DNA from: Amphritea japonica ATCC BAA-1530
Lineage (GTDB): Bacteria; Pseudomonadota; Gammaproteobacteria; Pseudomonadales; Balneatricaceae
Assembly: GCF_016592435.1 (NCBI RefSeq)
Contig: NZ_AP014545.1
Coordinates: 372,001 to 436,000 of the forward strand
DNA: 64,000 nt
Reading direction: 5' to 3'
Shown: positions 44,899-54,599 of the stretch, one piece after another
Position numbering within the stretch: the first letter of the stretch is position 1
Layout of the letters: each line of letters opens with the position of its first letter
Program-made: the position numbers and the translations under genes
Notes under the pieces: generated by a model
What the model was told of the DNA's origin: nothing
Seen by the model: the letters and a program-made list of their open reading frames with translations, nothing else
Database searches by the model: none

Positions 44899-46299
44899 AT
44901 GTTTGAGAATCTGACGGATCGTTTAGCGAAAACGCTAAAATCGGTTACGGGTCAGGCGAAGCTGACCGAAGACAATATTCAAGGCACCCTGCGTGAAGTT
45001 CGTATGGCGCTGCTTGAAGCTGACGTGGCTCTGCCAGTCGTTAAGGTATTTATAAACAGTGTTAAAGAACGCGCTGTAGGGACTGAGGTCAGTAAGAGCC
45101 TGAGCCCTGGGCAGGTGTTTGTTAAGATAGTCCAGCAGGAGCTGGAAAAAGTCATGGGTGAGGCCAATGAGGCACTCAACCTGGCTGCTCAACCTCCTGC
45201 TGTTGTGATGATGGCTGGTTTGCAGGGGGCGGGTAAAACTACCTCTGTGGCGAAGCTGTCTCGCTTCTTACGTGAGCGAGAGAAGAAGAAAGTACTGGTC
45301 GTGTCTGCTGACGTGTATCGTCCTGCGGCGATCAAGCAGCTTGAAACACTGGCGGCAGAAGTTGAGGTAGATTTCTTTCCTTCGTCTGTTGAACAAAAGC
45401 CGATCGATATTGTAAATGCGGCGATCAATCATGCCAAAGTTAAGCATTTCGATGTTTTGATTGTTGATACCGCCGGTCGTCTGCATGTCGATACCGGCAT
45501 GATGGATGAGATCAAAGCGCTACATGCAGCGATTAATCCGGTTGAAACTCTGTTTGTAGTTGATGCCATGACTGGTCAGGATGCGGCGAATACAGCCAAG
45601 GCATTCAATGATGTGCTGCCGCTTACCGGTGTGGTACTGACTAAGACCGATGGTGATGCCCGTGGTGGTGCGGCGCTGTCTGTTCGCCATATTACGGGTA
45701 AACCGATCAAGTTCTTAGGCGTAGGCGAGAAAGTAGATGCGCTGGAACCTTTCCATCCTGATCGTGTTGCTTCCCGAATCCTGGGAATGGGCGATGTTCT
45801 ATCTCTGATCGAAGAAGTAGAGCAGAAGGTTGATAAGGACAAAGCTGAGCGTCTGGCTAAAAAAGTTCAGAAAGGTAAGGGCTTTGATCTGGAAGACTTC
45901 CGTGACCAGCTGCAACAGATGAGCAACATGGGTGGTATGTCTTCGTTGATGGATAAACTGCCCGGCATGGGTCAGATGGGTCAGGCGATGCAAGGGGCTA
46001 ATCTCTCTAATGCTGAGAAAGGCTTTAAACAGTTTGAGTCGATTATAAATTCAATGACGCCACACGAGCGTAAGCGTCCGGACGTGATTAGCGGTTCGCG
46101 TAAAAAACGTATCGCGATGGGTTCTGGTACCCAGATTCAGGATATTAACCGTCTGCTGAAGCAGCATAAGCAGATGGCTAAAATGATGAAGAAGTTTTCT
46201 TCTAAGGCCGGCATGGCGAAGATGATGCGCGGCATGAAGGGTATGATGCCTGGCGGCATGGGCGGTCCTGGGGGACCGGGCGGCTTTCCACGTATGTGA
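44899..46299 (+). CDS. ffh: Signal recognition particle protein Ffh (SRP54)
   Basis: 466 residues. The NG domain has the GTP loop MAGLQGAGKTTSVAKLSRFL and DTAGRLHVDTGMMDEI and VLTKTDGDARGGAALS; the methionine-rich M domain ends with RMxGMKGMMPGGMGG-type repeats, which bind 4.5S RNA and signal sequences. Targets membrane proteins co-translationally with FtsY. Confidence 0.98.
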   Translation: MFENLTDRLAKTLKSVTGQAKLTEDNIQGTLREVRMALLEADVALPVVKVFINSVKERAVGTEVSKSLSPGQVFVKIVQQELEKVMGEANEALNLAAQPPAVVMMAGLQGAGKTTSVAKLSRFLREREKKKVLVVSADVYRPAAIKQLETLAAEVEVDFFPSSVEQKPIDIVNAAINHAKVKHFDVLIVDTAGRLHVDTGMMDEIKALHAAINPVETLFVVDAMTGQDAANTAKAFNDVLPLTGVVLTKTDGDARGGAALSVRHITGKPIKFLGVGEKVDALEPFHPDRVASRILGMGDVLSLIEEVEQKVDKDKAERLAKKVQKGKGFDLEDFRDQLQQMSNMGGMSSLMDKLPGMGQMGQAMQGANLSNAEKGFKQFESIINSMTPHERKRPDVISGSRKKRIAMGSGTQIQDINRLLKQHKQMAKMMKKFSSKAGMAKMMRGMKGMMPGGMGGPGGPGGFPRM

Positions 46300-46334
46300 T
46301 GTCGGCGCTTAATAAATAGCCAAAAGACTTTTCA

Positions 46335-46372
46335 AGGGCGGTGGATTCGCGTAGAATTCCCGCCCTGTTTTT
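46335..46372 (+). terminator. Terminator after ffh
   Basis: AGGGCGG (46335-46341) and CCGCCCT (46360-46366) with an 18-base loop, followed by GTTTTT. Confidence 0.65.
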
Positions 46373-46481
46373 ATGATTAGGTGCAGTCTACATCGATTTT
46401 TTCTATGAGGAGATCGGAATGAGGCTGGAATCTGTGAACTGTGGGTGATATCAAAGCTCACTTAATAAAGGGACCAAACGT

Positions 46482-46721
46482 ATGGTAACTATTCGTCTTT
46501 CTCGTGGTGGCGCTAAAAAGCGTCCTTTCTATCATTTGACTGTAGCTGATTCTCGTAATCCGCGTGATGGTCGTTTTATTGAGCGTGTTGGCCTGTTCAA
46601 CCCTCTGGCTAAAGGCCAGGAAGAGCGTCTGCGTATTAATCAGGAACGTGTTGACTACTGGGTAGCTAAAGGCGCTCAGATGTCTGATCGCGTTGCTAAG
46701 CTGGTAAAAGGCGCTAAGTAA
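46482..46721 (+). CDS. rpsP: 30S ribosomal protein S16
   Basis: 79 residues, the normal length. [20 protein letters not shown] and [20 protein letters not shown] are the S16 signature. It starts the rpsP-rimM-trmD-rplS operon, which is conserved in most bacteria. Confidence 0.98.
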   Translation: MVTIRLSRGGAKKRPFYHLTVADSRNPRDGRFIERVGLFNPLAKGQEERLRINQERVDYWVAKGAQMSDRVAKLVKGAK

Positions 46722-46752
46722 ACGTTATTAAGCGATCAGTTGGGTTATTAAG

Positions 46753-47286
46753 ATGAGTGGTTTGACGTCAGACGATATTACAACAGTAGGGCGGATCACG
46801 ACGATCTACGGCGTTAAAGGTTGGGTGAAAATATACTCCCATACCGAGCCGATGGAGCGCATTCTGGATTACTCACCATGGCTACTGAAACTAAACGGTC
46901 AGTGGCAGCCGGTTAAGATTAGCGAAGGCAAAAAACATGGTAAGGGACTGGTAGCTAAGCTTGCAGGTGTTGATGATCGTGATATAGCTCGCCAGTATTG
47001 TGGCATGGATATCGCGATAGAAACTAGCCTGCTACCAGCGCTGGGCGAAGGTGATTTTTACTGGAGTCAGCTGGAAAAGCTTGAAGTATTGACCGAGTCC
47101 GGCGTGAAGCTGGGTAAGGTAAGTCATCTGATTGCGACCGGTTCAAATGATGTACTGGTAGTAAAAGGTAAGGCAGACAGTGTTGATCGCAGAGAGCGGT
47201 TGATCCCCTACCTGCCGGATCAGGTGATTAAAGAGATAAACCTTGAAGAAGGTACGATACGGGTCGATTGGGATCCGGAGTTTTAA
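46753..47286 (+). CDS. rimM: Ribosome maturation factor RimM
   Basis: 177 residues; assists maturation of the 30S head around S19. VGRITTIYGVKGWVKIYSHT begins the N-terminal barrel, and DFYWSQLEKLEVLTESG with LIPYLPDQVIKEINLEEGTI and RVDWDPEF form the C-terminal PRC-barrel. Second gene of the operon; its stop is three bases before the trmD GTG. Confidence 0.96.
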   Translation: MSGLTSDDITTVGRITTIYGVKGWVKIYSHTEPMERILDYSPWLLKLNGQWQPVKISEGKKHGKGLVAKLAGVDDRDIARQYCGMDIAIETSLLPALGEGDFYWSQLEKLEVLTESGVKLGKVSHLIATGSNDVLVVKGKADSVDRRERLIPYLPDQVIKEINLEEGTIRVDWDPEF

Positions 47287-47289
47287 CCG

Positions 47290-48039
47290 GTGTGGATCGG
47301 TGTAGTTACCCTTTTTCCGGAGATGTTTGAAGCGATAACTCGCAACGGCGTAACCGGAAGGGCAGTGCGCAACGGCTTGCTCGATGTGCAGTGCTGGAAC
47401 CCTAGGGAGTTCACAAAGGATAAACACCGTACGGTGGATGACCGTCCTTATGGCGGTGGTCCCGGAATGTTGATGAAGGTGCAGCCGCTGCGGGACGCAA
47501 TCCATGCAGCTAAAAAAACTGCAGGTGATAAGACCAGAGTAATCTATCTTTCGCCGCAGGGGCGCCGACTTGATCATGCTGGGGTGAAGGAACTGGCCGC
47601 TTGTGAGCGGTTGATTCTTGTCGCGGGGCGCTATGAAGGTATAGATGAGCGTCTGGTGGAGACTGAAATCGATGAGGAGTGGTCGTTGGGTGATTTTGTC
47701 CTCAGCGGCGGCGAGTTGCCAGCAATGGTGATGATCGATGCGGTATCCAGACTGGTTCCCGGAGTTTTAGGGCATCAGGATTCAGCGACGGAAGATTCCT
47801 TTTGTGATGGGTTGCTAGATTGCCCGCACTACACCCGACCGGAAGAACTCGACGAAATGTCCGTACCCGATGTGTTGCTTAGCGGTAACCACGAGGCGAT
47901 CAGGCGCTGGCGTCTGAAACAGCAACTGGGCCGAACCTGGAAACGGCGCCCGGACCTGCTGGATGACCTTAGGTTAGATAAAGAGCAGCAAACATTGTTA
48001 AACGAATTTATCCGTGAGACCGAAGCGTCTCAAGGTTAG
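47290..48039 (+). CDS. trmD: tRNA (guanine37-N1)-methyltransferase
   Basis: 249 residues from GTG 47290. The trefoil-knot SPOUT fold shows [40 protein letters not shown] and [20 protein letters not shown] with the SAM-binding loop [10 protein letters not shown]. It methylates G37 of tRNAs and prevents frameshifting. Operon gene three. Confidence 0.97.
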   Translation: MWIGVVTLFPEMFEAITRNGVTGRAVRNGLLDVQCWNPREFTKDKHRTVDDRPYGGGPGMLMKVQPLRDAIHAAKKTAGDKTRVIYLSPQGRRLDHAGVKELAACERLILVAGRYEGIDERLVETEIDEEWSLGDFVLSGGELPAMVMIDAVSRLVPGVLGHQDSATEDSFCDGLLDCPHYTRPEELDEMSVPDVLLSGNHEAIRRWRLKQQLGRTWKRRPDLLDDLRLDKEQQTLLNEFIRETEASQG

Positions 48040-48055
48040 TATTTAGGAGCGAGCG

Positions 48056-48415
48056 ATGAGCAGCAAAAACTCTATCATTCAGCAGATCGAAGCTGAACAG
48101 ATGAACAAAGAAGTACCAGAATTTGCACCGGGTGACACCGTTATTGTTCAGGTAAAAGTAGTTGAAGGCGAGCGTAAGCGTTTGCAGGCGTTTGAAGGCG
48201 TTGTGATTGGTAAGCGTAACCGTGGCGTAAACTCTGCGTTCACCGTACGTAAAATTTCTCACGGTGTTGGTGTTGAGCGTACTTTCCAGACTTTTGCGTC
48301 TACTGTAGATAGCATTGAAGTTAAGCGTCGCGGTGACGTGCGCCAGGCTAAACTGTACTACTTGCGTGAGCGTAGTGGTAAGTCTGCACGTATTAAAGAG
48401 AAACTGGCTAAGTAA
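48056..48415 (+). CDS. rplS: 50S ribosomal protein L19
   Basis: 119 residues. [20 protein letters not shown] and [20 protein letters not shown] followed by [20 protein letters not shown] are diagnostic. Last gene of the rpsP operon, before a strong terminator. Confidence 0.98.
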   Translation: MSSKNSIIQQIEAEQMNKEVPEFAPGDTVIVQVKVVEGERKRLQAFEGVVIGKRNRGVNSAFTVRKISHGVGVERTFQTFASTVDSIEVKRRGDVRQAKLYYLRERSGKSARIKEKLAK

Positions 48416-48437
48416 TTATTTAGCCCAGTTTGAGTAT

Positions 48438-48463
48438 AAAAGGCGACTTCGGTCGCCTTTTTT
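48438..48463 (+). terminator. Terminator of the rpsP operon
   Basis: AAAAGGCGAC-TTC-GGTCGCCTTTTTT, a perfect hairpin with UUCG-type loop and six-T tail. Confidence 0.93.
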
Positions 48464-48588
48464 ATTGTCTGAAATTCGCATGGAAATTAATCCCGCACTA
48501 AAATAAATGGAATATTGTTGTACCCGCTTGGTTTTTTTTAATACTGTCAGGGTATGTGGTGATACTCGATGGGCTGTGGAAGGGAGCG

Positions 48589-49005
48589 ATGAAGAGATTT
48601 TTGGTCAGTATATGCTCTCTGTTTTTTCTGCTGGGTACCGGTTCTAAAGCAGTTGGTGCGGATGGCGGTAAGGACATTGTCGATAAACGGGATGCCCAGG
48701 GTCGGACTGCCGATGAAGAGGCGCGTCGTCAGGCAACCCGTGAAGCCATTCGGCGTGCAGTGCGGGGCGGGCAGGTTGCTCCGAAAACGGTGCATGAGAA
48801 AACCTACCAATCAATCCATCATGAGCAGCTCGGGCAATATATTGGCAGCTGGGTTAAGCTGGAAACCTATTTTGGTCGCAAAGTAGAAGGTACGCTTAGG
48901 CGGGTGAAGGGTAATACCATCTACGTCGATGAGCATGTAGCCCAGGGTAGTGCTAGCTATCCTATCAATAAGACAAAAATTTCCGGGCTGAAAGTATTGA
49001 AATAA
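48589..49005 (+). CDS. Exported protein of unknown function
   Basis: 138 residues from ATG 48589 (GGAAGGGAGCG upstream); a start at 48556 would lengthen the signal peptide. The signal peptide (RFLVSICSLFFLLGTGSKAVGA) is followed by a charged, helical part rich in Arg and Ala, then a small beta-rich end (YIGSWVKLETYFGRKVEGTL, VKGNTIYVDEHVAQGSASY) that resembles an Sm-like or SH3-like barrel. It lies 10 bases before xerD and is probably co-transcribed with it. Family not recognised. Confidence 0.72.
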   Translation: MKRFLVSICSLFFLLGTGSKAVGADGGKDIVDKRDAQGRTADEEARRQATREAIRRAVRGGQVAPKTVHEKTYQSIHHEQLGQYIGSWVKLETYFGRKVEGTLRRVKGNTIYVDEHVAQGSASYPINKTKISGLKVLK

Positions 49006-49015
49006 TACGGCTCCG

Positions 49016-49975
49016 GTGACGGATACCCACTGTGTGAACAGCGAAACTCAAACCGATGCGCGGGTAACCGCAGAGCATCCATCTCCGCGTGACTCTGAGC
49101 TGATTGAGCAATTTATCGATGCGCTCTGGTTAGAAAAGGGCTTAAGTAAAAATACACTTAACTCATATCGCCGTGATCTCTCTATATACGCATGCTGGTT
49201 GAACGGTCAGAAACAATGCCTGCTTGAATCCAGTCGAACTAATCTGCTTAGCTATCTCAATTGGCGCGTACGTCAGCGAATGAAAGCCAGCTCTACGGCT
49301 CGATTGCTCTCCTGTTTACGTGGTTTTTTTCGCTATCTATTAAGGGAGGGAGTGTTAAGCGAAGACCCGACCTTGCAAGTTGAAAGTCCGAAGCGTGGGC
49401 GTCCTTTGCCGAAGAGTTTAAGTGAGGCTGATGTTGAAGCCTTGCTGAATGCGCCGGATCTGGATGATGTTCTGGGCTTTCGGGATAGGGCGATGCTGGA
49501 GATGCTTTACTCATCCGGATTACGGGTGAGTGAGCTGGTGGGGCTACAGTTGTCACAAATTAATCTGCGCCAGGGTGTGCTCAGAGTTGTGGGTAAGGGG
49601 GATAAAGAGCGGTTGGTTCCTTTAGGGGATGAAGCTGCCAATTGGTTGATACGCTACCTGAAAGAGGCGCGTCCCGGTCTTATACAGGATGCCGGAAATG
49701 AAGTGGTCTTCCCCAGTCGTCGTGGCCAGCAGATGACCCGGCAAACTTTTTGGTATCGGATCAAGCGTCATGGCCTCACTGCAGGTATTGATCAGCTGCC
49801 GTCACCGCATGTGCTGCGACACGCTTTTGCTACTCATCTTTTGAATCATGGAGCGGATTTGAGAGTGGTGCAGTTGCTGCTGGGGCATAGCGATCTTTCA
49901 ACGACTCAGATCTATACGCATGTGGCTAAACATCGTTTACAATCGCTACATCAACAGCATCACCCGCGGGGCTGA
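49016..49975 (+). CDS. xerD: Site-specific tyrosine recombinase XerD
   Basis: 319 residues from GTG 49016; later GTG 49034 is possible. The core-binding domain has KGLSKNTLNSYRRDLSIYAC, and the catalytic domain has the Arg in YSSGLRVSELVGL, Lys in GKGDKERLVPLG, HVLRHAFATHLLNHGADLRV, and Tyr in LSTTQIYTHV. With XerC it resolves chromosome dimers at dif. The xerD-dsbC-hom-thrC-recJ order is that of Pseudomonas. The N-terminus is about 20 residues longer than usual. Confidence 0.93.
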   Translation: MTDTHCVNSETQTDARVTAEHPSPRDSELIEQFIDALWLEKGLSKNTLNSYRRDLSIYACWLNGQKQCLLESSRTNLLSYLNWRVRQRMKASSTARLLSCLRGFFRYLLREGVLSEDPTLQVESPKRGRPLPKSLSEADVEALLNAPDLDDVLGFRDRAMLEMLYSSGLRVSELVGLQLSQINLRQGVLRVVGKGDKERLVPLGDEAANWLIRYLKEARPGLIQDAGNEVVFPSRRGQQMTRQTFWYRIKRHGLTAGIDQLPSPHVLRHAFATHLLNHGADLRVVQLLLGHSDLSTTQIYTHVAKHRLQSLHQQHHPRG

Positions 49976-50080
49976 TTTTCAGGTTATTTTCAGTTTTCGT
50001 CGTTAGGCTGGAAACTATGCTGCTGTTTTAGCGTCTTACAGGCAGAGCTTTGAAAGGCGATTCAAATATTTGAGGGAATT

Positions 50081-50821
50081 ATGCAAAAACTAATGATGTC
50101 CATAGTGGCTTTGATGTTGCTGAGCTTTAATGTTTCAGCGGATGAATCTAAAGAAGCGGCTATACGTTCTGCCTTGAGTGCGCTGAGTAGCCAGGTGCCT
50201 ATCGTTGCTATCGCTGATGCCCAGTTTCCAGGTCTTTATGAAGTAACTCTGGCGAGTGGTGAGCTGCTTTATGTGAATGAGGCGGGCAGTCATTTTATTG
50301 TCGGCGAGGTGTATAAAGTTCAGTCAAATGGCAAGCTGGTTAACCTTACGGAAGAGGGCAAGAAGTCCGGCCGGATTGAGCAGTTAGCTGCCGTCGATAC
50401 TAAAGATATGGTTATCTTTCCAGCGAAAGGCGAGACCAAAGCACATATGACGGTGTTCACCGATACGGATTGTTTCTACTGTCGGAAGTTACATAAAGAG
50501 ATCGGGCAGATTAATGAGCAGGGCATCGAAGTCCGTTATCTGGCCTTTCCGCGTGCCGGTGCTGGCTCTAATACTGAGCGAGAGATGAACTCTATCTGGT
50601 GTGCCGATGAGTCAGAGCGGGCTGCGTTGATGACTCTGTCTAAAGCGGGTCAGACTGTTCCTCCTCTTACTTGTGAGAACAGCCCGGTGATGGGTCAGTA
50701 TAAATTGGGGCAGCAGATGGGAGTGACCGGAACGCCTGCGCTGGTGTTGCAGGATGGGAGTCTGGTGCCGGGTTATATGCCGGCTGCTCAGTTGGCGAAG
50801 ATGCTGGGTGTTGCTAATTAA
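50081..50821 (+). CDS. dsbC: Thiol:disulfide isomerase DsbC
   Basis: 246 residues with a signal peptide (LMMSIVALMLLSFNVSA). The dimerisation domain (PIVAIADAQFPGLYEVTLAS) is followed by a thioredoxin fold with FTDTDCFYCRKLHKEI, then VTGTPALVLQDGSLVPGYMP with the cis-Pro loop. DsbC corrects wrong disulphides in the periplasm. The active site is CFYC rather than the E. coli CGYC. Confidence 0.93.
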   Translation: MQKLMMSIVALMLLSFNVSADESKEAAIRSALSALSSQVPIVAIADAQFPGLYEVTLASGELLYVNEAGSHFIVGEVYKVQSNGKLVNLTEEGKKSGRIEQLAAVDTKDMVIFPAKGETKAHMTVFTDTDCFYCRKLHKEIGQINEQGIEVRYLAFPRAGAGSNTEREMNSIWCADESERAALMTLSKAGQTVPPLTCENSPVMGQYKLGQQMGVTGTPALVLQDGSLVPGYMPAAQLAKMLGVAN

Positions 50822-50837
50822 GTTTTGAGTTGAGAAG

Positions 50838-50863
50838 AAGGGAGCTATGAGCTCCCTTTTTTT
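50838..50863 (+). terminator. Terminator after dsbC
   Basis: AAGGGAGC-TATGA-GCTCCCTTTTTTT, a perfect hairpin with a seven-T tail. Confidence 0.9.
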
Positions 50864-50998
50864 ATGCATAAACTTTTTTGCGGTAAGGTAGAGCGCTGCG
50901 TAGAGCTTATGGCGGATATTCGCTATAATGCGTGCCTATTTTTTAACCGCAGTAATGTCTGCCGCTCGAATAGCAAAGTAATAGCGCGAGGTAATGGT

Positions 50999-52294
50999 TT
51001 GAAACCTGTAAAAGTTGGTATCTGTGGTCTTGGCACCGTTGGTGGTGGTACGTTCAATGTACTTAAACGCAACGCTGAAGAGATCTCCCGTCGTGCGGGC
51101 CGTAGTATCGTTGTAGAAGCGATCGGTGCCCGTCGTGAAAATCCTGATTGCGACACCCGGGGTACCCATATTACAGCGGATATTTTCGAGATTGCCCGCA
51201 ATCCTGAGATCGATGTTGTTGTTGAGTTGATTGGCGGCTATGAGCTAGCGCTAGAGTTGGTGATGACTGCTATTGAGCATGGTAAGCATGTTGTAACAGC
51301 CAATAAAGCCCTGATCGCCGTTCATGGTAATGAGATTTTTGAAGCGGCTCAGAAAAAGAACGTTATGGTTGCGTTTGAAGCGTCGGTTGCCGGTGGTATT
51401 CCGATTATCAAAGCGATTCGTGAAGGTCTGTCGGCGAACAAGATCAACTGGCTGGCGGGTATCATCAACGGAACCGGTAACTTTATCCTGACCGAAATGC
51501 GAGATAAAGGGCGTGATTTCGCTGATGTGCTGGCTGAAGCGCAGGCGCTTGGTTATGCCGAAGCTGATCCAACCTTTGATGTTGAGGGTATCGATGCGGC
51601 GCATAAGCTGACGATACTGGCGTCCATCGCTTTCGGTGTGCCTCTGCAGTTTGAGAAGGCTTATACCGAAGGTATTAGCAAGATTACAGCTGAAGATGTG
51701 CAATACGCAGAAGAGCTCGGTTACCGGATTAAGCATCTGGGTGTCAGCCGGCGTACCGAAAACGGTATCGAATTGCGTGTGCATCCGACCATGATTCCAG
51801 AAAAGGCACTGCTGGCGAATGTTCACGGTGTGATGAATGCTGTTCTGGTTGACGGGGATGCTGTAGGTCAGACGATGTATTACGGTGCCGGTGCTGGTGC
51901 TGAGCCGACAGCCTCTGCTGTGGTAGCGGATATTGTTGATGTCGTTCGTACACTGACGGCTGATCGTGATAATCGTGTGCCGCATCTGGCATTCCAGCCA
52001 GGTAGCTTGTCTGAGCTGCCAATTTTGCCGGTTGATGAGGTAACTAGTGCGTACTACCTGCGTCTGACGGTAAATGAGCGTCCTGGTGTTCTGGCGATGG
52101 TGACCTCTATCTTGAGTGAGTCAGAAATCAGTATTGATGCGATTATTCAGAAAGAAACCCATGAAGACCAAGTGCCTGTGATTATCCTGACTCAAGATGT
52201 TCAGGAGAAGCAGATGAATGAAGCGATCGCTAAGATCGAAGCGCTGGCTGATGTTAATCAAGCGGTTACCCGTATCCGTGTTGAGCATCTGTAA
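50999..52294 (+). CDS. hom: Homoserine dehydrogenase
   Basis: 431 residues from TTG 50999, which has GAGGT 8 bases upstream; the open frame reaches back to 50864 but has no better start. VKVGICGLGTVGGGTFNVLK is the NAD(P) site, then VVELIGGYELALELV, TANKALIAVHGNEIFEAAQK and GILASI-type catalytic block AGIINGTGNFILTEM. A C-terminal ACT domain starts near YYLRLTVNERPGVLAMVTSI and probably senses threonine. Reduces aspartate semialdehyde to homoserine. thrC follows; no thrB is in the window. Confidence 0.94.
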   Translation: MKPVKVGICGLGTVGGGTFNVLKRNAEEISRRAGRSIVVEAIGARRENPDCDTRGTHITADIFEIARNPEIDVVVELIGGYELALELVMTAIEHGKHVVTANKALIAVHGNEIFEAAQKKNVMVAFEASVAGGIPIIKAIREGLSANKINWLAGIINGTGNFILTEMRDKGRDFADVLAEAQALGYAEADPTFDVEGIDAAHKLTILASIAFGVPLQFEKAYTEGISKITAEDVQYAEELGYRIKHLGVSRRTENGIELRVHPTMIPEKALLANVHGVMNAVLVDGDAVGQTMYYGAGAGAEPTASAVVADIVDVVRTLTADRDNRVPHLAFQPGSLSELPILPVDEVTSAYYLRLTVNERPGVLAMVTSILSESEISIDAIIQKETHEDQVPVIILTQDVQEKQMNEAIAKIEALADVNQAVTRIRVEHL

Positions 52295-52322
52295 GGTAAC
52301 AGGAAGAGCAGGAATTTAGACC

Positions 52323-53717
52323 GTGAAATATATCTCTACCCGGGGCGATGCCCCTGCGCTGAATTTTGAAGAAGTGCTATTGGCTGGTCTGGCCAGCGAT
52401 GGTGGCCTTTATGTACCGGAAGTTTTGCCGACTTTCAGTAAAGAGGAGATCGCTTCCTGGGCCGGTCTGCCTTATAACGAACTGGCGTATAAAATTATTA
52501 AGCCGTTTGTTGATGACTGTGTGGAAGATGCTGATCTTAAGCAGATGATCGATGAGACCTATGCCGGGTTTAATCATATCGCTGTTGCACCACTGAAAGA
52601 GTTGGGCACGAATGAATGGGTGCTGGAGCTATTCCACGGGCCTACGCTGGCATTTAAAGATTTTGCATTGCAGTTGCTGGGTCGTTTGATGGATTATGCG
52701 CTGACCAAGCGTCAGGAACGTCTGGTCATTATGGGCGCGACGTCCGGTGATACCGGTTCTGCGGCCATTGAAGGTTGTCGTCACAGCGACCATCTGGATA
52801 TCTTTATTCTGCATCCTTACAATCGTGTTTCCGAAGTGCAGCGTAAGCAGATGACCACTATTATCGAAGATAATGTGTTCAATGTTGCGCTGGAAGGTAA
52901 CTTCGATGACTGTCAGGAGATGGTTAAGGACAGCTTTGCTAATCAGGACTTCCTGGGCGGTCGTAAGCTGGGTGCTGTGAACTCGATCAACTGGGCACGT
53001 ATTATGTCCCAGATCGTTTACTACTTCTCAGCTTCTCTGGCGGTGGGTGGTCCTCATCGTGAAGTGGCGTTCTCAGTGCCGACCGGTAACTTCGGTGATA
53101 TTTTTGCGGGTTATCTGGCGAAACAGATGGGCTTGCCTATCAGTCAGCTGGTGGTTGCGACTAACAAGAACGATATCCTGCACCGGGTGATCTCCGGTAA
53201 TGATATGAGCAAGGGTGAATTGGTTCACACGTTGTCTCCATCGATGGATATTATGGTGTCCTCAAACTTTGAGCGTCTGCTGTTTGATGTTTATGGTCGG
53301 GACGGTGCAGCGATCAATGATCTGATGGCTAAGTTCAAAACGGAGCCAGTGCAATTAGACAAGCAGCGCTGGGAAAAAGTGCGAGAGCTGTTTGATAGCT
53401 ATGCCTGTGATGATGAAGAGACCTGTAAGCTGATCGAAACAGTGGCGCAGGAAACCGGTTATCTGCTGGATCCTCATACGGCTATCGGTGTGGCGGCGGC
53501 GCGAGAATGTAATCGTGATACCAGTGTGCCGATGATTGTGTTGTCCACAGCGCATCCGGTCAAGTTCCCGGAAGCGGTGCTGAAGGCGGGATTGGAATCT
53601 CCCCAGCTGCCAGCCCATATGGCGGATCTGTTTGAGCGTGAAGAACAGTTCACGGTATTGCCTAATGAACTGTCTACGGTACAGCAGTTCGTTGCTAAAA
53701 ACGTTCATAACGACTAA
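52323..53717 (+). CDS. thrC: Threonine synthase
   Basis: 464 residues from GTG 52323. KYISTRGDAPALNFEEVLLA is the family start, LELFHGPTLAFKDFALQLLG holds the PLP lysine in the FKD motif, and VIMGATSGDTGSAAIEGCRH binds phosphate. Type II (bacterial long form) threonine synthase converts O-phosphohomoserine to threonine. Close to hom in one operon; homoserine kinase must be elsewhere. Confidence 0.96.
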   Translation: MKYISTRGDAPALNFEEVLLAGLASDGGLYVPEVLPTFSKEEIASWAGLPYNELAYKIIKPFVDDCVEDADLKQMIDETYAGFNHIAVAPLKELGTNEWVLELFHGPTLAFKDFALQLLGRLMDYALTKRQERLVIMGATSGDTGSAAIEGCRHSDHLDIFILHPYNRVSEVQRKQMTTIIEDNVFNVALEGNFDDCQEMVKDSFANQDFLGGRKLGAVNSINWARIMSQIVYYFSASLAVGGPHREVAFSVPTGNFGDIFAGYLAKQMGLPISQLVVATNKNDILHRVISGNDMSKGELVHTLSPSMDIMVSSNFERLLFDVYGRDGAAINDLMAKFKTEPVQLDKQRWEKVRELFDSYACDDEETCKLIETVAQETGYLLDPHTAIGVAAARECNRDTSVPMIVLSTAHPVKFPEAVLKAGLESPQLPAHMADLFEREEQFTVLPNELSTVQQFVAKNVHND

Positions 53718-53737
53718 GTACTTGCTGCTTTGATACT

Positions 53738-53772
53738 AGCCCGTTAGAGTCTCTGGCTCTAGCGGGCTTTTT
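53738..53772 (+). terminator. Terminator after thrC
   Basis: AGCCCGTTAGAG (53738-53749) and CTCTAGCGGGCT (53757-53768) around a seven-base loop, with a T run. Confidence 0.85.
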
Positions 53773-53789
53773 ATTGGGGGATAATAAGC

Positions 53790-54599
53790 ATGGATCTGTT
53801 TTTTATATTGTCGAAGCTGTTCTGGGTGATTGCTAATCCTGGCAACTTTTTGATTTTATTATTGGTTTTAGCTTTATTAAAAGGCTGGAAAAAGCTCTCA
53901 TCATTCTGCGCCCTGTGTTTGTTAATAATCACTTTTTATCCGGTAGGAAACTGGCTGCTGCAACCGTTGGAGTCGCGTTTTTCTCCGCCTACAGAGATGC
54001 CTGACAATATTGCCGGGGTGATTGTCCTGGGTGGAGCGGAAGAAGCAGAATTAAGTTCCGTCTGGCAGCAACCGCAGTTCAATATGGCTGCAGAACGGGA
54101 TATGGCGATTTTGCCTCTGATGCAGCGGTATGCAGATGCGCCCATTATTCTTACCGGTGGTTCTGGCTCAGTTCGTAAACCTGAGTTTCGTGGTGCTGAT
54201 GTATTGCAGAGCTGGTTGCAGGGTCAACAGTTAGGTAATCGGGTTATATTTGAAAGAGATTCCCGCAATACCTTTGAAAATGCTATCTACAGTCAGGGAG
54301 TTCTGCCTTCTGGCGTTGAATTTAATGACCCCCGGGGATGGCTGTTGGTGACATCGGCCTTTCATATGCCCAGGTCAGTGGGGATTTTTCGTAATCAGGG
54401 ATGGCATGTTATTCCCTATCCGGTTGATTATTACTCTTTGCCGGCAAGCTTCGACAGCTGGCGTGCGGATCTGGGGAAAAACCTGCACGAGTTGTCAATC
54501 GGCGCGCGTGAATGGCTTGGCCTGGGGGCTTATTACCTGACGGATAAAACGGATGAATTTTTCCCTTCAGTCGCTCAGGAGGTCAGTCTAAATGAGTGA
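53790..54599 (+). CDS. YdcF/ElyC-like DUF218 membrane protein
   Basis: 269 residues with two N-terminal membrane segments (FILSKLFWVIANPGNFLILL and LSSFCALCLLIITFYPVGNW) and a DUF218 domain: IAGVIVLGGAEEAELSSVWQ, APIILTGGSGSVRKPEF, RDSRNTFENAIYS, GWLLVTSAFHMPRSVGIFRN. E. coli ElyC, which has this shape, affects peptidoglycan precursor (lipid carrier) metabolism. The gene overlaps recJ by eight bases. Confidence 0.85.
   Translation: MDLFFILSKLFWVIANPGNFLILLLVLALLKGWKKLSSFCALCLLIITFYPVGNWLLQPLESRFSPPTEMPDNIAGVIVLGGAEEAELSSVWQQPQFNMAAERDMAILPLMQRYADAPIILTGGSGSVRKPEFRGADVLQSWLQGQQLGNRVIFERDSRNTFENAIYSQGVLPSGVEFNDPRGWLLVTSAFHMPRSVGIFRNQGWHVIPYPVDYYSLPASFDSWRADLGKNLHELSIGAREWLGLGAYYLTDKTDEFFPSVAQEVSLNE

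Noticed and set aside
50864-50998. N-terminal extension of homoserine dehydrogenase
   Set aside because: The extra 45 codons contain terminator-flanking and promoter-like sequence and are not like the family; TTG 50999 is at the expected place.
53355-53708. 117-codon minus-strand ORF over thrC end
   Set aside because: Shadow of a well-conserved gene; no independent evidence.
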